Assembly (NCBI GenBank): GCA_035399845.1
Contig: DAOPJV010000030.1
Span: forward strand, 1-64,000
Length of the DNA stretch: 64,000 nt
Origin: ECT2AJA-110-A sp035399845
Lineage (GTDB): Bacteria; Planctomycetota; Phycisphaerae; UBA1845; UTPLA1
Direction: 5' to 3'
This document shows, piece after piece, positions 46,070 to 55,730 of this stretch; positions within the stretch are counted from its first letter, which is position 1, and each line of letters opens with the position of its first letter. A model generated the notes under the pieces. That model was given only the letters and a program-made list of their open reading frames with translations, ran no database searches and was not told the origin of the DNA. Both the position numbers and the translations under genes were made by a program.

Positions 46070-47406
46070 TCGCCACCCCCGAACGTTTCGCGGATGACGC
46101 GTTCATTGGCCAGCGCGTCGACGGCCGCTTCGGCGGAGCGCCGCGCGGCGCCGTCGGGAATGACGCTGAGCAGGTGTCTTCGGACGACGGCGTCCATCGG
46201 CAGCCAGTCCTTCGTGATGGGCTGCATTCGCGCCGTCGCCATCGCGTCGATGAAGGCCGCGGCGGGAGACGCGGGGCCACCGCCAAAGGCGATGAATCGC
46301 TCGCCGATGGCGCGTCGCGCGGGAATCGCCCGCTGGCGACGGGCGAAGATCGTCTGCGCTTCGTCGCTGAGTGTGAAACGGACGAAGCGCCACGCCTTCT
46401 CCCGCGTGGCCGTGTCGATCGCGGCGTTTACACAGAGGGCGTCCCACGTGACGCGCGTGCGCGACGGCGCGGCGCCCGACGGAATGCCGACGACGCGATA
46501 GCGATCGCGCAAGTGTGTCTCGTTCAGGTACGGCATGTACCAGGGGCCGTTGACGCACATGGCGACGCGGCCCGACAGGAAGGCCGAATCGGAATTCTGT
46601 CCGGCGTACTCCATCGGCGAAGGTGTGACGTGATGGCGATGGCGAAGGTCGGCGTAGAACTGAAACGCTGCGACGGCGGCGGGGCCGGTCAGCGTCCAAT
46701 GCGAATGCGATTCGTCGAGCAGGGCGGCGCCGTGCGACCAGATGAAGGGCAGGTAATAGACCCAGTGCGGTTGCAGCAGGCCAAACTGTTCGGGCTCGCC
46801 GTCGCCGTTCTCATCGATCGTGAGGTCCCTGCAAGTGGCGACGAACTCGTCCAGCGTCCAGTCATCCTCGGGAAGGGCGATCGTTCGATGATGAAATCGC
46901 GACGCCCGTTCGAAGGCGTCAGGATTGCAGTAGATCAGGACGTTTCCGCCGTGCAGGGGCGCGCCGCGCATGGCGCCCGCGCCGTCACGAAAGGAGGCGA
47001 CGGCCGTCGGCCAGCAGTCGTCGAGACAACCCGCCGCCTCGTTGTCGGCCGTGAACAGCGGATCGAGATTGAGAAACTGCGACTCGGCGTACCGCGGGAA
47101 GGGCTCGTCCTGAAACATGAAGACATCCGGCGCGGCGCCGGCGACGAGCTGCTGGTCGATTTTCGCCAGGTAACCGGAGAGCGGCAGCCATTCCTGGCGG
47201 ATGCGGATGGTCGGCTCATGGCGATGGAACGCCTCGACGACTTCCGTCCAAAGAACGTGATCTTCGTAGCCGCCCCAATAGGCGAATCGAATTGCGTCAT
47301 CGGAGTCGGCGCGGTCGATGTAATGGCGCAGCGTGTCGCCGAAGAGCCAAGTGGCGGCGCCGATCGCGGCGATTACCCGGATGCATTGAGAGAGTCTGCC
47401 GTTCAT
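46066..47406 (-). CDS. extracellular sugar-binding protein of an ABC importer
   Basis: A 446-aa family-1 solute-binding protein. An N-terminal hydrophobic segment (VIAAIGAATWLFGDTLRHYI) would export or anchor it. The mature part has IRFAYWGGYEDHVLWTEVVEAFHRHEP, LVAGAAPDVFMFQDEPFPRYA and GPWYMPYLNE, typical of sugar-binding proteins. I start at the ATG at 47406; the alternative TTG upstream has no support. First gene of the operon with the two permeases. Confidence 0.88.
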   Translation of the reverse strand: MNGRLSQCIRVIAAIGAATWLFGDTLRHYIDRADSDDAIRFAYWGGYEDHVLWTEVVEAFHRHEPTIRIRQEWLPLSGYLAKIDQQLVAGAAPDVFMFQDEPFPRYAESQFLNLDPLFTADNEAAGCLDDCWPTAVASFRDGAGAMRGAPLHGGNVLIYCNPDAFERASRFHHRTIALPEDDWTLDEFVATCRDLTIDENGDGEPEQFGLLQPHWVYYLPFIWSHGAALLDESHSHWTLTGPAAVAAFQFYADLRHRHHVTPSPMEYAGQNSDSAFLSGRVAMCVNGPWYMPYLNETHLRDRYRVVGIPSGAAPSRTRVTWDALCVNAAIDTATREKAWRFVRFTLSDEAQTIFARRQRAIPARRAIGERFIAFGGGPASPAAAFIDAMATARMQPITKDWLPMDAVVRRHLLSVIPDGAARRSAEAAVDALANERVIRETFGGGE

Positions 47407-47505
47407 GCCCGCGGACCGGGCTGTCGGCGTCGGAGCGTTGCTCAACAGAGCGTCGCTCGAATCAGAGAATTGTCGAATCCCCGCCTATGCGGAGTGAACG
47501 GCGTG

Positions 47506-47772
47506 TCAGGCGTCCTTGACGATCGTCACGACGGAATCCCGATCGATGTTCACTTCCACGATCTCACCATCGTCCTTCTCCAGCCGCAGCCGTTGAAGCC
47601 AGAGTCTGTCGTCCTTTCCGTGTGCGAACCAGCTGCCCGTCGGTCTCGGGGCGAGTTGGACCACTTTCCCCTCGATGGTCGTTCCCCAGTCGCCTTCACG
47701 CGTGTGAATCGTCTGACGAACCCGAACCGTCTGCCCCGGAGCCAGCTTTCGGCCTGTACCTTTGGTCTGCAC
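47506..47772 (-). CDS. small conserved protein of unknown function
   Basis: An 88-aa protein starting at a GTG (47772) with AAAGGA six bases upstream. The sequence has a beta-barrel-like pattern (GQTVRVRQTIHTREGDWGT, EGKVVQLAPRPTGSWFAHGK) and ends EVNIDRDSVVTIV. The longer reading frame upstream is low-complexity and antisense to the region before the GT2 gene. Short proteins of this kind look conserved in planctomycetes, but I cannot name a function. Confidence 0.65.
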   Translation of the reverse strand: MQTKGTGRKLAPGQTVRVRQTIHTREGDWGTTIEGKVVQLAPRPTGSWFAHGKDDRLWLQRLRLEKDDGEIVEVNIDRDSVVTIVKDA

Positions 47773-48169
47773 GTTGCGTCCTTTGTCCTCGCGAAACCTG
47801 TGCGGCGGCGGAAAACCGATCGCCGTCCGGTCGCATTGTACCCCGCTCCGGAATCCACGCGACAGGGCGCCTGGGGCCCCGGTTTTCGGCTTCCCCGGAA
47901 ATCCCGCTTGACCCGCAGACTTTGCCGCCATAAGACTACCACTCATCGCCCGGGAGTCCGCTCGCCGATCGTACGGGGCGCCGCGGAAACGTCGGGTGAG
48001 AAAGTGTGCAGGTCGTGTTCCAGCGCGAATGCGCGGGCGAACGGATTCGCAATCGGGTGCTCGCAGCCCGCCCGTCGCTCCGTTGGCGACACGCCGATCC
48101 GTCCATCCAGGACGTTTGTCGGCCAGTCGCCACGCTCGGGCTGAAAGCGCGCTCTTGAACGGTGCCCAA
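47773..48169. other. intergenic region between divergent genes
   Basis: 397 bases with no convincing gene; the frames here are unsupported extensions of the flanking genes. It should hold the promoters of both flanking genes. Confidence 0.4.
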
Positions 48170-49180
48170 ATGGAGTGTCCGCGCGTCAGCGTGATCATAC
48201 CGACGTACAACCGCCTCGGATTCCTCCGAGAGGCGCTGGACTCCGTTCACGCGCAGACCTTTCAGGATTACGAAGTCATCGTCGTCGATGACGGCTCCAC
48301 GGAAGACATCGCCGCGGGCGTCGCGGACCATCCCGTCAGACCGCGCATTGTCCGACAGGAGCGCAGCGGTCCCGGCGCCGCGCGCAATCGCGGTATCGAG
48401 GAGGCGGTGGCGGAGAAGATCGCGTTTCTAGACAGCGACGATCTCTGGGCGCCGACAAAACTCGCCCGATTCATCGACATGCTGGAATCGTCGCCCGAGG
48501 TGCGCATCGCCTACGGTCCGATGCTGCCGATCGACGCCGAGCGACATGACGTGCCGGGGCGAACCAAGCGCTGCCACGACGGGCGCATCACGACGCAGCT
48601 CTTCCTGAGCAGTTTTGTACACGTCCCGACCGTCGTCAGCTATAAGAAGACGCTTGTCGATATCGGTGGCTTCGATCCGGGCCTGCCGGTCTGCGAAGAC
48701 TACGACCTCTGGCTGCGGCTGAGCGTGTTCGAGCCCTTCGCTCTGGTCGAAGAGCCACTGGCGTTCCGCCGACTGCACGGCGATCGACTGAGCAAGTCGT
48801 CGATGGCGCGCAATCTGTCCGTCAAGGCGGACGTGCTGCGTCGCTTCCGCGAATCCGATGAAGGCCGGCGTCTTCTGCCGACGGATGTGGCGGACGATCG
48901 GCTGGCGCGCGTATATTTCGTGGCGGCCCGCGAGGCGATGCGCGCCGGTCGATACGATCAGGCGCTGCGATTCTGTAACGAAAGCCGGCGCTTCGGCGGA
49001 TCGGCCATCCGGACGCTGCCGATCAAGGTCGGCGCCGGCGTCATGCGCACGATTCGCGGCGCCGAGGCTCTGTCGGAGACGATTTCGGCGCCCGTGTCAC
49101 GGCTCGACCAGGGATCCGTCAGCGACAACGGCGCCCATCGCCGCGCGACTGCGACACCTGGCGCGCACGCGAATCACTGA
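48170..49180 (+). CDS. glycosyltransferase family 2
   Basis: A 336-aa GT-A inverting glycosyltransferase. It opens VSVIIPTYNRLGFLREALDS; VVDDGST near residue 40 binds the nucleotide; LDSDDLWAP near 88 holds the D-x-D metal site; CEDYDLWLRL carries the likely catalytic acid region. I start at 48170 (ATGGAGTGT), since upstream frame is not coding-like. It stands alone; acceptor unknown. Confidence 0.9.
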   Translation: MECPRVSVIIPTYNRLGFLREALDSVHAQTFQDYEVIVVDDGSTEDIAAGVADHPVRPRIVRQERSGPGAARNRGIEEAVAEKIAFLDSDDLWAPTKLARFIDMLESSPEVRIAYGPMLPIDAERHDVPGRTKRCHDGRITTQLFLSSFVHVPTVVSYKKTLVDIGGFDPGLPVCEDYDLWLRLSVFEPFALVEEPLAFRRLHGDRLSKSSMARNLSVKADVLRRFRESDEGRRLLPTDVADDRLARVYFVAAREAMRAGRYDQALRFCNESRRFGGSAIRTLPIKVGAGVMRTIRGAEALSETISAPVSRLDQGSVSDNGAHRRATATPGAHANH

Positions 49181-49259
49181 TCCGCCGTCGCTCCGTCTTC
49201 CTGCTTTGCCGTTCGCTTTGCGTTCCCGCGTAATCGACCTGACACCAGCAACAATCAGA

Positions 49260-50414
49260 TCACTCGCCTTCGCGCGTCGCGCGTCGACAAATATCGATTG
49301 CGTCCCGGGCGGCGTACACATCCGATGATTCGCCGGCGAGCGTGTTCCAAATGGACTCGCTGACGGAAAGAAAGGACTGCACGATCGAGGCGTCGAATCG
49401 CGAGCCCGCGTCCGCCGCGATGATCTCACACGCCCGCCCGTGGGGCAGCTGCGTCTTGTAGGGGCGATGCGATCGAAGGGCGTCGTAGCAGTCGACAATG
49501 GCGAACACGCGGGCTTCGATCGGGATCTCCTCTCCCTTAAGCCCTCTGGCGTAGCCGCGTCCATCGAAACGCTCGTGATGGAACATGGGGATGCACATGG
49601 CGTTTCGCAGACACTCCACCTGGCGCAGCACGCGATATCCGATTTCCACGTGTTTTTCGACGAGTCGGCGCTCCTCGGCGTCCAGCGGTCCCGGCTTGAG
49701 GAGCACGGCGTCCGGAACGCCGATCTTCCCGATGTCGTGCAGGAGGGCGCCTCGAAAGATATTGTCCAGGGCGGGGTCATCCATGCCGATGCGCCGGGCG
49801 AGAAACAGGCAGTACAGGGCGACGCGCTGCGAATGACCGGCGGATTGTCTCTCTCGGCTGTCCAGCGCGAGCACGAGGGCGTTGAGAATATCGTCGCGCG
49901 CCGCTGCGAGTTCGGAGGTGGTCAGCTCGATGCGACGATTCAGATCGGCGTTGAGTTCCGTCAGCCGATTGCGGTGCGACAGCGTGGACGCCTGGCGTCG
50001 GTGGTTGGCGACCTTTCGGCGAAACTCGGCGACGGACTCGACGACGAGCGATCGGATCGCGTCGTCGGCCCATGGCTTGAGCAGGATGTGGTTGACACCG
50101 CCCTCATTCACGGCCGCAAGGGCGACATTCAGTTCGGCGCTGCCCGTGAGCATGATGCGCGTCGCTTCCGGCTGCAGTCTTCGAACGTTCGACAGCAGCT
50201 CCGTGCCCCTGGCGTCGGGCATGCATTGATCGCTGATGACCGCGGCGAGGCGTGTGGACTCGACGACGCGCATCGCCTCAACGCCGCTCTCGGCCGTGAG
50301 GACCTCGAAGTCGCGATGGCGAAGTGTGCGGCAGAGTGACGAGAGCACCTGGGGCTCATCGTCGATCAGGAGCACGCTGTCGGGTTCGATTTCGTTGGCT
50401 GTGACAACGCTCAT
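49260..50414 (-). CDS. response regulator with HD-GYP domain
   Basis: A 384-aa protein: N-terminal receiver (LLIDDEPQVLSSL, phosphoacceptor in ISDQCMPDARG, LLKPW), a helical linker, then an HD-GYP domain (GHSQRVALYCLFLA, LLHDIGKIGVPD, FHHERFDGRGYARGLKGEEIP). HD-GYP domains hydrolyse cyclic di-GMP. The GYP triad reads GYA here, while the metal-binding residues HD, HH and D look intact. Its start overlaps the preceding gene's stop by four bases; it is the last gene of the nine-gene signalling run. Confidence 0.92.
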   Translation of the reverse strand: MSVVTANEIEPDSVLLIDDEPQVLSSLCRTLRHRDFEVLTAESGVEAMRVVESTRLAAVISDQCMPDARGTELLSNVRRLQPEATRIMLTGSAELNVALAAVNEGGVNHILLKPWADDAIRSLVVESVAEFRRKVANHRRQASTLSHRNRLTELNADLNRRIELTTSELAAARDDILNALVLALDSRERQSAGHSQRVALYCLFLARRIGMDDPALDNIFRGALLHDIGKIGVPDAVLLKPGPLDAEERRLVEKHVEIGYRVLRQVECLRNAMCIPMFHHERFDGRGYARGLKGEEIPIEARVFAIVDCYDALRSHRPYKTQLPHGRACEIIAADAGSRFDASIVQSFLSVSESIWNTLAGESSDVYAARDAIDICRRATREGE

Positions 50415-52213
50415 TCAGGAAGCCCTCCATTGATGGCCTTCTCGATGGCGCCAACGAGGCGCTCCGTCGTCCAGGGTTTGGTCAGGAACGCGGCGACGTT
50501 GGGCTCTCCCGCCATGCTGAGGACGGCGCTCCTGGTCGCGTTGCCCGTGAGGATCACGCATTTCATCGTGGGCGCAATCTGCCGCAGACGCTGTACGACT
50601 TCGCGGCCCGACATCTCCGGCATCATCAGATCGACGATGGCCGCGCAGAACCGATGAGTTTTCAGAAGCTGCAGCGCGCTCTCGCCGGAGCCGGCGATCG
50701 AAACACTGACGCCCACGATTCTCAGTTCGCGACGAATTGCGTTGCAGATCATCAGCGAGTCGTCGACGACGAGAATCTCGCGGCGGGCCTTCGCGACTTC
50801 GGCCGAAATGTCAAAGACCTCGACCTGTGGCGTCTCGTGTGGCGCGTCGGCGACGGGACTCCGCGACACCGCCAGGGCCGGCCGGGTCATGGGGGATGTC
50901 GAAGGGGCGGCGGTCGGGGTGCGATGGGCGGGCGGCGCGGCGGCGGGGGCGTCGGATGCGCCGAAGACCCAGACGCCGTCGAGCAGGTCCCCGGTCAGGC
51001 CGAGCCTGCGTATGCGCTCGATCATCCGCTCTGTCAGTTCGGTTCCCTCTTTCAGGAGCAGGATACCTTCGCTGTTTTCGATCGAGCGCGCCAGGACCAT
51101 GCCCTCGTGGACGTTCAGGGCGGAGATCTGCACTTCCGTCGCTATCGGGTCGTTGCGGGCGTCGTCGTCGAACATGCGCAGCGTCGCATCGACGATGCGA
51201 GGGTCCAGTCGCGATCCGCCCGCTTCGCGGAGGGCGTCAGCCGCGGCGCGACGCCGAACGATGGTCGGCTTGTCGAGGTGGCGGGAAATATCGTCATACG
51301 CGTTGGCGACGGCGAGAATTCGCGAGGCCAATGGCAGCGATTCGCCGGCGCCCTTCTGGTCGAACGGCGTCGGATAGCGAAGGATCGCCTCCGCGACACG
51401 GCCGAATCCCGTGACGCGCGAGACGATACGATGGCCCACCTCGGCAATGTGCTGCGCGGATGGCGCTGTGGGGGGATCGTCGTCGGCGCCCTTCGACGGT
51501 GGTCCGGTGATGCGGCCGAGTTCGTGCAGTCGGGCGGCGAACTCGACGTCTTTCATTTCGTGTTCGTCGAGTCCCAGGCGAAGGGCGATCCTCGAGGCGA
51601 GTTCGGCCACGCGCTTTGAGTGAAATCCCACGTTCGGACTGTGGGACTCAAGGGTCTCGGCGAGTACGTTGACCGTGTCGCAGAGCGACTGCTCCAGTTC
51701 GCGCCGCATCTGATTGAGTTCTGTGCAGCGGACCTTGAGTTCGCGCGTGCGATCCTCGATCCGGCGTTCAAGTTCGGCGTTGAGCGACTCAAGCTCGGTC
51801 TTCTGCGTCTCGACGAGCTGCGTCAGCCGCTTGTGTTCCTGTCGCTGTTCGAAGGATCTGACGGCGTCGGCGATCGTCGTTCGGAGGTGGTCGTCGTCCC
51901 AGGGCTTCAGCAACAACTGCTGCACGTGGCCATCGTTGACGGAGCGCTGGACGCTGGTGAAGTCCGAGTAGCCTGTCAACGTGATCCGCACGGATTCGGG
52001 CTGCAGCCGGTACGCGGCGCTGAGAACCTCCGCGCCCGTGATCCGCGGCATGCGCTGGTCACAGACAATGACGGCGATTTCTTCCTCGCGCAACAGGTCC
52101 ATGGCCATGGCGCCGTTGTCGGCCGTAATGAGCCGATAGTCGTCGCGATGAAGCAGGCGTTTCAGCGCGCGCAGGACGGGCTGTTCGTCATCCACAATGA
52201 GGACGGTGCTCAT
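50411..52213 (-). CDS. REC - degenerate HD-GYP - REC protein
   Basis: A 600-aa soluble regulator. Receiver 1 (residues 1-120: LIVDDEQPVL, VCDQRMPRITG, LLKPW), a coiled coil, then an HD-GYP-like region in which the signature is eroded: ARLHELGRI instead of HDIGK and RYPTPFDQKGAG instead of HHE-DGxGYP. It is followed by a second receiver at the C-terminus (LVVDDSLMICNAI, IVDLMMPEMSG, FLTKPW). The lost metal ligands suggest a non-catalytic, perhaps c-di-GMP-sensing or scaffold role. The longer upstream frame overlaps the HDOD gene; the ATG at 52213 begins exactly at the receiver. Overlaps neighbours on both sides. Confidence 0.88.
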   Translation of the reverse strand: MSTVLIVDDEQPVLRALKRLLHRDDYRLITADNGAMAMDLLREEEIAVIVCDQRMPRITGAEVLSAAYRLQPESVRITLTGYSDFTSVQRSVNDGHVQQLLLKPWDDDHLRTTIADAVRSFEQRQEHKRLTQLVETQKTELESLNAELERRIEDRTRELKVRCTELNQMRRELEQSLCDTVNVLAETLESHSPNVGFHSKRVAELASRIALRLGLDEHEMKDVEFAARLHELGRITGPPSKGADDDPPTAPSAQHIAEVGHRIVSRVTGFGRVAEAILRYPTPFDQKGAGESLPLASRILAVANAYDDISRHLDKPTIVRRRAAADALREAGGSRLDPRIVDATLRMFDDDARNDPIATEVQISALNVHEGMVLARSIENSEGILLLKEGTELTERMIERIRRLGLTGDLLDGVWVFGASDAPAAAPPAHRTPTAAPSTSPMTRPALAVSRSPVADAPHETPQVEVFDISAEVAKARREILVVDDSLMICNAIRRELRIVGVSVSIAGSGESALQLLKTHRFCAAIVDLMMPEMSGREVVQRLRQIAPTMKCVILTGNATRSAVLSMAGEPNVAAFLTKPWTTERLVGAIEKAINGGLPE

Positions 52214-53435
52214 GGTTGCGTCGCTCCTCGACCCAGGCGATATCAAACAACGAAAACACGCTGGGGATCGTGAAAACACGTGAGGAGGGTTCGTAGCGGC
52301 GCCGATTCGACGAATCGTCGTCGCGCGCCAGAAGCACGACGTCCATCTGGAGATTTCGGGCAACCTGTCCCGCAAAGGTCTCCGCCGTTTCCGCCTCTTC
52401 CATCGCAATAAAGACCATCGCGCCCACTGTCATATCCGCTGCGAAGGCCTCGGGCGTGACGATTCGCGTTTCGTAGCCGAGTTGTTCGAGGAGGAGTGGA
52501 CCGATGTGGGTGGTCGACGCCGCGGATGAGATCCATACCGCGACTTTGTTCGTGGCGGCCCCATCCGACGCAGCGCGATCGCCGGCCTCGAACATCGCGA
52601 AAGCGTCGTCGGTGCGTTGTGACAGCGTATCCAGGATCATGCGTTCGTCCGATGGCGTCAGGCCGAGTGACACGCTGATTCGGGCGAGAGAATCGGCGCG
52701 TGACGAGTGGATGTCGAAACCGAATCCCATCAGTTCAGCGTAGATGTCGGCGAGCATCGTGATGGCGAGGAGCCGTCGATCGGGCGCCGGCGCCGGATCG
52801 ACGGCGTCGTGGTGCTGACCGACGATGTCGCAGAGTGACTTCGGCAGTCCCCAGCGGGACAGGATGCGGACGCCCAGTTCGGCGTGATCCGTGCGAAGGT
52901 GGCTGCGTTCGGCCGCCAGCAGATCCATGCCGCCCGCGACGGATCGGAGAATCCGTTCGAACTGGTCCGGGACGATCTTGGCGATGGCCAACTGGCCGAT
53001 GTCGTGCAGAAGGCCCGCGAGAAAGGCCTCCTCCGCGGGCTTGAAACCGATGCGCGCGGCGATCGTTTCGGCGGCGACGGCGGACGCGACGGAGTGACGC
53101 CAGAGCGTGCCGTGACTGGAATCGGACTGTCCGCAGGCGCCGAACGCGTCGCAGGCGCACATTCCGACGACAAGATTGCGAACCGCAATCGTGCCAAGCC
53201 TCACAACGGCGCGGCTGACCTGCGTGATCTTTCCGGCGGCGCCATAGAAGGGTGAATTGGCAACGCGCAGGATTCTCGCCGCAAGCGCAGGATCCTCCGA
53301 AATGATGGCGGCGATGCGTTCCGCGCAGAGGTCTTCGCATTCGCAGGCCGCAACGATGCGACTCGCGACCGCCGGAAACGGGGGCAGCGACTCGATTCTG
53401 TCAATCAGATTGACCGGGTTCCTCACCATTGTCAT
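52188..53435 (-). CDS. HDOD-domain signalling protein
   Basis: A 415-aa protein with an HDOD domain from residue 5 to about 230 (IDRIESLPPFPAVASRI, ILRVANSPFYG, FLAGLLHDIGQLAIAK, RTDHAELGVRILSRW). HDOD proteins are regulatory relatives of HD phosphohydrolases and often lack activity. The last ~110 residues (KVAVWISSAASTTHIGPLLLEQLGYETRIV) look like a receiver fold without the phosphoacceptor pocket. I start at MTMVRNPVNL (53435). It overlaps the next gene by 26 bases. Confidence 0.85.
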   Translation of the reverse strand: MTMVRNPVNLIDRIESLPPFPAVASRIVAACECEDLCAERIAAIISEDPALAARILRVANSPFYGAAGKITQVSRAVVRLGTIAVRNLVVGMCACDAFGACGQSDSSHGTLWRHSVASAVAAETIAARIGFKPAEEAFLAGLLHDIGQLAIAKIVPDQFERILRSVAGGMDLLAAERSHLRTDHAELGVRILSRWGLPKSLCDIVGQHHDAVDPAPAPDRRLLAITMLADIYAELMGFGFDIHSSRADSLARISVSLGLTPSDERMILDTLSQRTDDAFAMFEAGDRAASDGAATNKVAVWISSAASTTHIGPLLLEQLGYETRIVTPEAFAADMTVGAMVFIAMEEAETAETFAGQVARNLQMDVVLLARDDDSSNRRRYEPSSRVFTIPSVFSLFDIAWVEERRNHEHRPHCG

Positions 53436-54319
53436 ACAACGCGCTCCCAAATCAACACGAGACTTGTCTGGCAGCTTGCGCCGCCGATCTGATTGACGCG
53501 CCATTCGAGCGACCTGCCGTTGAGTTCGCCGCCGCCGGTTCCGGCCGAGGTCGACGGAGGATCTCCGACGGGCAGGCTTGACACGATCTCACGCGGAAGC
53601 GCCGCGTCGAACGGAATACCGACGGGATCGCAGACACCCTGCACGACGTAGTCGCGCGCCCGCCGATTCGCGCTGACGATCAACCGGTTCGCGTCCACGG
53701 CGATCACTGCGACATTGATGGATTCCATCAGGTTCTGTGCGCAGGCGAGACCGAGGCTGGCGTCCGTGGAGAGCTGCGAAAGTCGTTCGTTGGCCTTGAC
53801 GAGCTGCTCGTTCTGGATGCGGATGCGTTCGACGAGGCGCTTGTTTTCCGCAAGCAATTCATGCTGTTCGAGGGCGCGCAGGACGCTGAGTTTGAGTTCC
53901 TCGTCGTTCCACGGTTTCGTCAGGAAGCGATAGATGGCGCCATCGTTGATGGCGCGGATGATTGCGTTGATCTCGGCGTATCCGCTGAGGATCATGCGAA
54001 TCGTGTCCGGATAGAGATCGCGCACCCGCTCGAGCAGTTCCGTCCCCGTCATCTTCGGCATTCGGTAGTCGGAGATGACGAGGTGGACGGTCCTGGCGCC
54101 GAGAAGGTCAAGGGCCGCCTGACCGGAGTCGGCGGTGATGATCTCGTAGGGCTCACGGCGCAGCAGCCGCGTGAGCGACTTGAGAATGCTCGCTTCGTCG
54201 TCAACGAGCAGCACGCACGGGCCGGAGTCCGGCGGCGTCGCCGACATGGCGACGGACGTCTCGCCGGCCGCCTGCGAGGAGTCGACAGTCGCATTGTTCT
54301 TCAGGACGCTCGCGCTCAT
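53432..54319 (-). CDS. response regulator with receiver and PAS-like domain
   Basis: A 295-aa protein: a ~30-residue leader, a receiver (LLVDDEASILKSL, ISDYRMPKMTG, LSGYAE, FLTKPW), a coiled coil (ENKRLVERIRIQNEQLVKA) and a PAS-like C-terminal domain (LMESINVAVIAVDANRLIVSANRRA). No output DNA-binding domain is present. Its ATG is one base after the TGA of the upstream kinase gene; its stop overlaps the HDOD start by four bases. Confidence 0.87.
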   Translation of the reverse strand: MSASVLKNNATVDSSQAAGETSVAMSATPPDSGPCVLLVDDEASILKSLTRLLRREPYEIITADSGQAALDLLGARTVHLVISDYRMPKMTGTELLERVRDLYPDTIRMILSGYAEINAIIRAINDGAIYRFLTKPWNDEELKLSVLRALEQHELLAENKRLVERIRIQNEQLVKANERLSQLSTDASLGLACAQNLMESINVAVIAVDANRLIVSANRRARDYVVQGVCDPVGIPFDAALPREIVSSLPVGDPPSTSAGTGGGELNGRSLEWRVNQIGGASCQTSLVLIWERVV

Positions 54320-54320
54320 G

Positions 54321-55730
54321 TCAGGCCACCTCGCTTTCCGTTGTTTCGGCCAGCGGCAGTTCCACGCGGAGTGTCGCGCCGGCGCCGAGGTCGGACTCCG
54401 CGACGATCTGACCGCCGTGCGCCTGCACGATGCCCATCGAGAGATGCAGGCCCAGCCCGGTTCCTTCGCCGACATCCTTGGTTGTGAAGAAAGGGTCGAA
54501 GATCTTTGTGAGGTTTTCCGGGGCGATGCCGCAGCCGGTGTCCGAGACCTCGACCCAGACGCGACGATCGTCAAACCCCGTTCGTAGTGTGATGACGCCG
54601 CGTCCCTCGATCGCCTGGGACGCGTTGATCAGAAGGTTGAGAAAGACCTGGCCGAGCTTGGCGCCGTCACACTGAACGGCCGGAAGCTCGGCGTATTCCC
54701 TGACGATTTCCGCCTTGTGCTTCAGCTCGTTCCAGGCGACGGTCAGGGCGCGATCCAGGATGTCATTGAGGACGGCCTCGTCGGCGCCGGGACCGTCGAC
54801 ATGGGAAAAGGCGCGCATGTCGGCGACGATTTTCCGCACGCGCTCCGTCCCCTCGATGGAATCGCGCAGGAGTTCGCCGACATCGTCGACGATGAACGCG
54901 ATGTCCTTTTCCTCGCGGGCCCCGCGGACCATCGCGACCCGCTCTGTCAGGAGATTCTCGTTTGCACAGGCCGCGACGAAATCGTCGTAAACACTGAACA
55001 TCGCTTTGACGTCATCAATGTACCGACAAAGGGAATTCAGATTACTGGAGACAAACCCGATCGGGTTGTTGATCTCATGGGCCATGCCGGCGGCGAGTTT
55101 TCCGATGGCCGCCATCTTGTCGGCGGCCAGCAGCTGCGACTGCTGTTCCTGAATTCGATTCGTCATCTCCTGCTCGCGCGCCGCGTACTCGCGGATCTCA
55201 ATCAGCTGTCGCTCGAGTTCATTCCGCCGGTCGCGCAGTTCGCGCTGCAGCGACGCGATTCGGACGTGCGTTCGCACCCGGGCCACGAGTTCGGACTCGT
55301 GGGCCGTTTTGGCGATGTAGTCCACGCCGCCGGTCTCGAATCCCTGTACCTTCTTGGCCGTCTCGCCCTCGGAGGTCACGAAGATGACGGGAATATCCGA
55401 GAGACGGGACTCCGCCTTGATGGCCAGGCAGACTTCATATCCGTCCATATCAGGCATGTGGACGTCAAGAAGTATCGCGAGGGGCTCAATGGCCGACGCC
55501 TGTGCGATTGCCTCGGCGCCGTTGCCGGCGGTATGTACGCAGTAGCCGTGCCGTTCGAGGCAGATCTTCCATCGGGTGCGGAAGAAGGCGTAGTCATCAA
55601 CGACGAGCAGCTGAGGACGTTCGTCGTTCACGTCGACGCCGGCAAGTACCGGGGCCGATGTCGAAACGGCTTCGTCGCCTCGATGCGCCTGCGTCGACGT
55701 CTGCGGTCTATCGAGCATTTGCGTCATCAT
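54321..55730 (-). CDS. soluble receiver-histidine kinase
   Basis: A 469-aa cytosolic kinase. N-terminal receiver (LLVVDDYAFFRTRW, LLDVHMPDMDGYE, K in YIAKTAH), a long coiled coil, then the kinase core: AAGMAHEINNPIGFVSSNLNSL (phospho-His), LLINASQAIEG, DTGCGIAPENL and GEGTGLGLHLS. No membrane helix. The His-box form AHEINNP-G is that of the HWE/NtrB-like soluble kinases. It overlaps the upstream kinase gene by 23 bases. Confidence 0.92.
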   Translation of the reverse strand: MMTQMLDRPQTSTQAHRGDEAVSTSAPVLAGVDVNDERPQLLVVDDYAFFRTRWKICLERHGYCVHTAGNGAEAIAQASAIEPLAILLDVHMPDMDGYEVCLAIKAESRLSDIPVIFVTSEGETAKKVQGFETGGVDYIAKTAHESELVARVRTHVRIASLQRELRDRRNELERQLIEIREYAAREQEMTNRIQEQQSQLLAADKMAAIGKLAAGMAHEINNPIGFVSSNLNSLCRYIDDVKAMFSVYDDFVAACANENLLTERVAMVRGAREEKDIAFIVDDVGELLRDSIEGTERVRKIVADMRAFSHVDGPGADEAVLNDILDRALTVAWNELKHKAEIVREYAELPAVQCDGAKLGQVFLNLLINASQAIEGRGVITLRTGFDDRRVWVEVSDTGCGIAPENLTKIFDPFFTTKDVGEGTGLGLHLSMGIVQAHGGQIVAESDLGAGATLRVELPLAETTESEVA

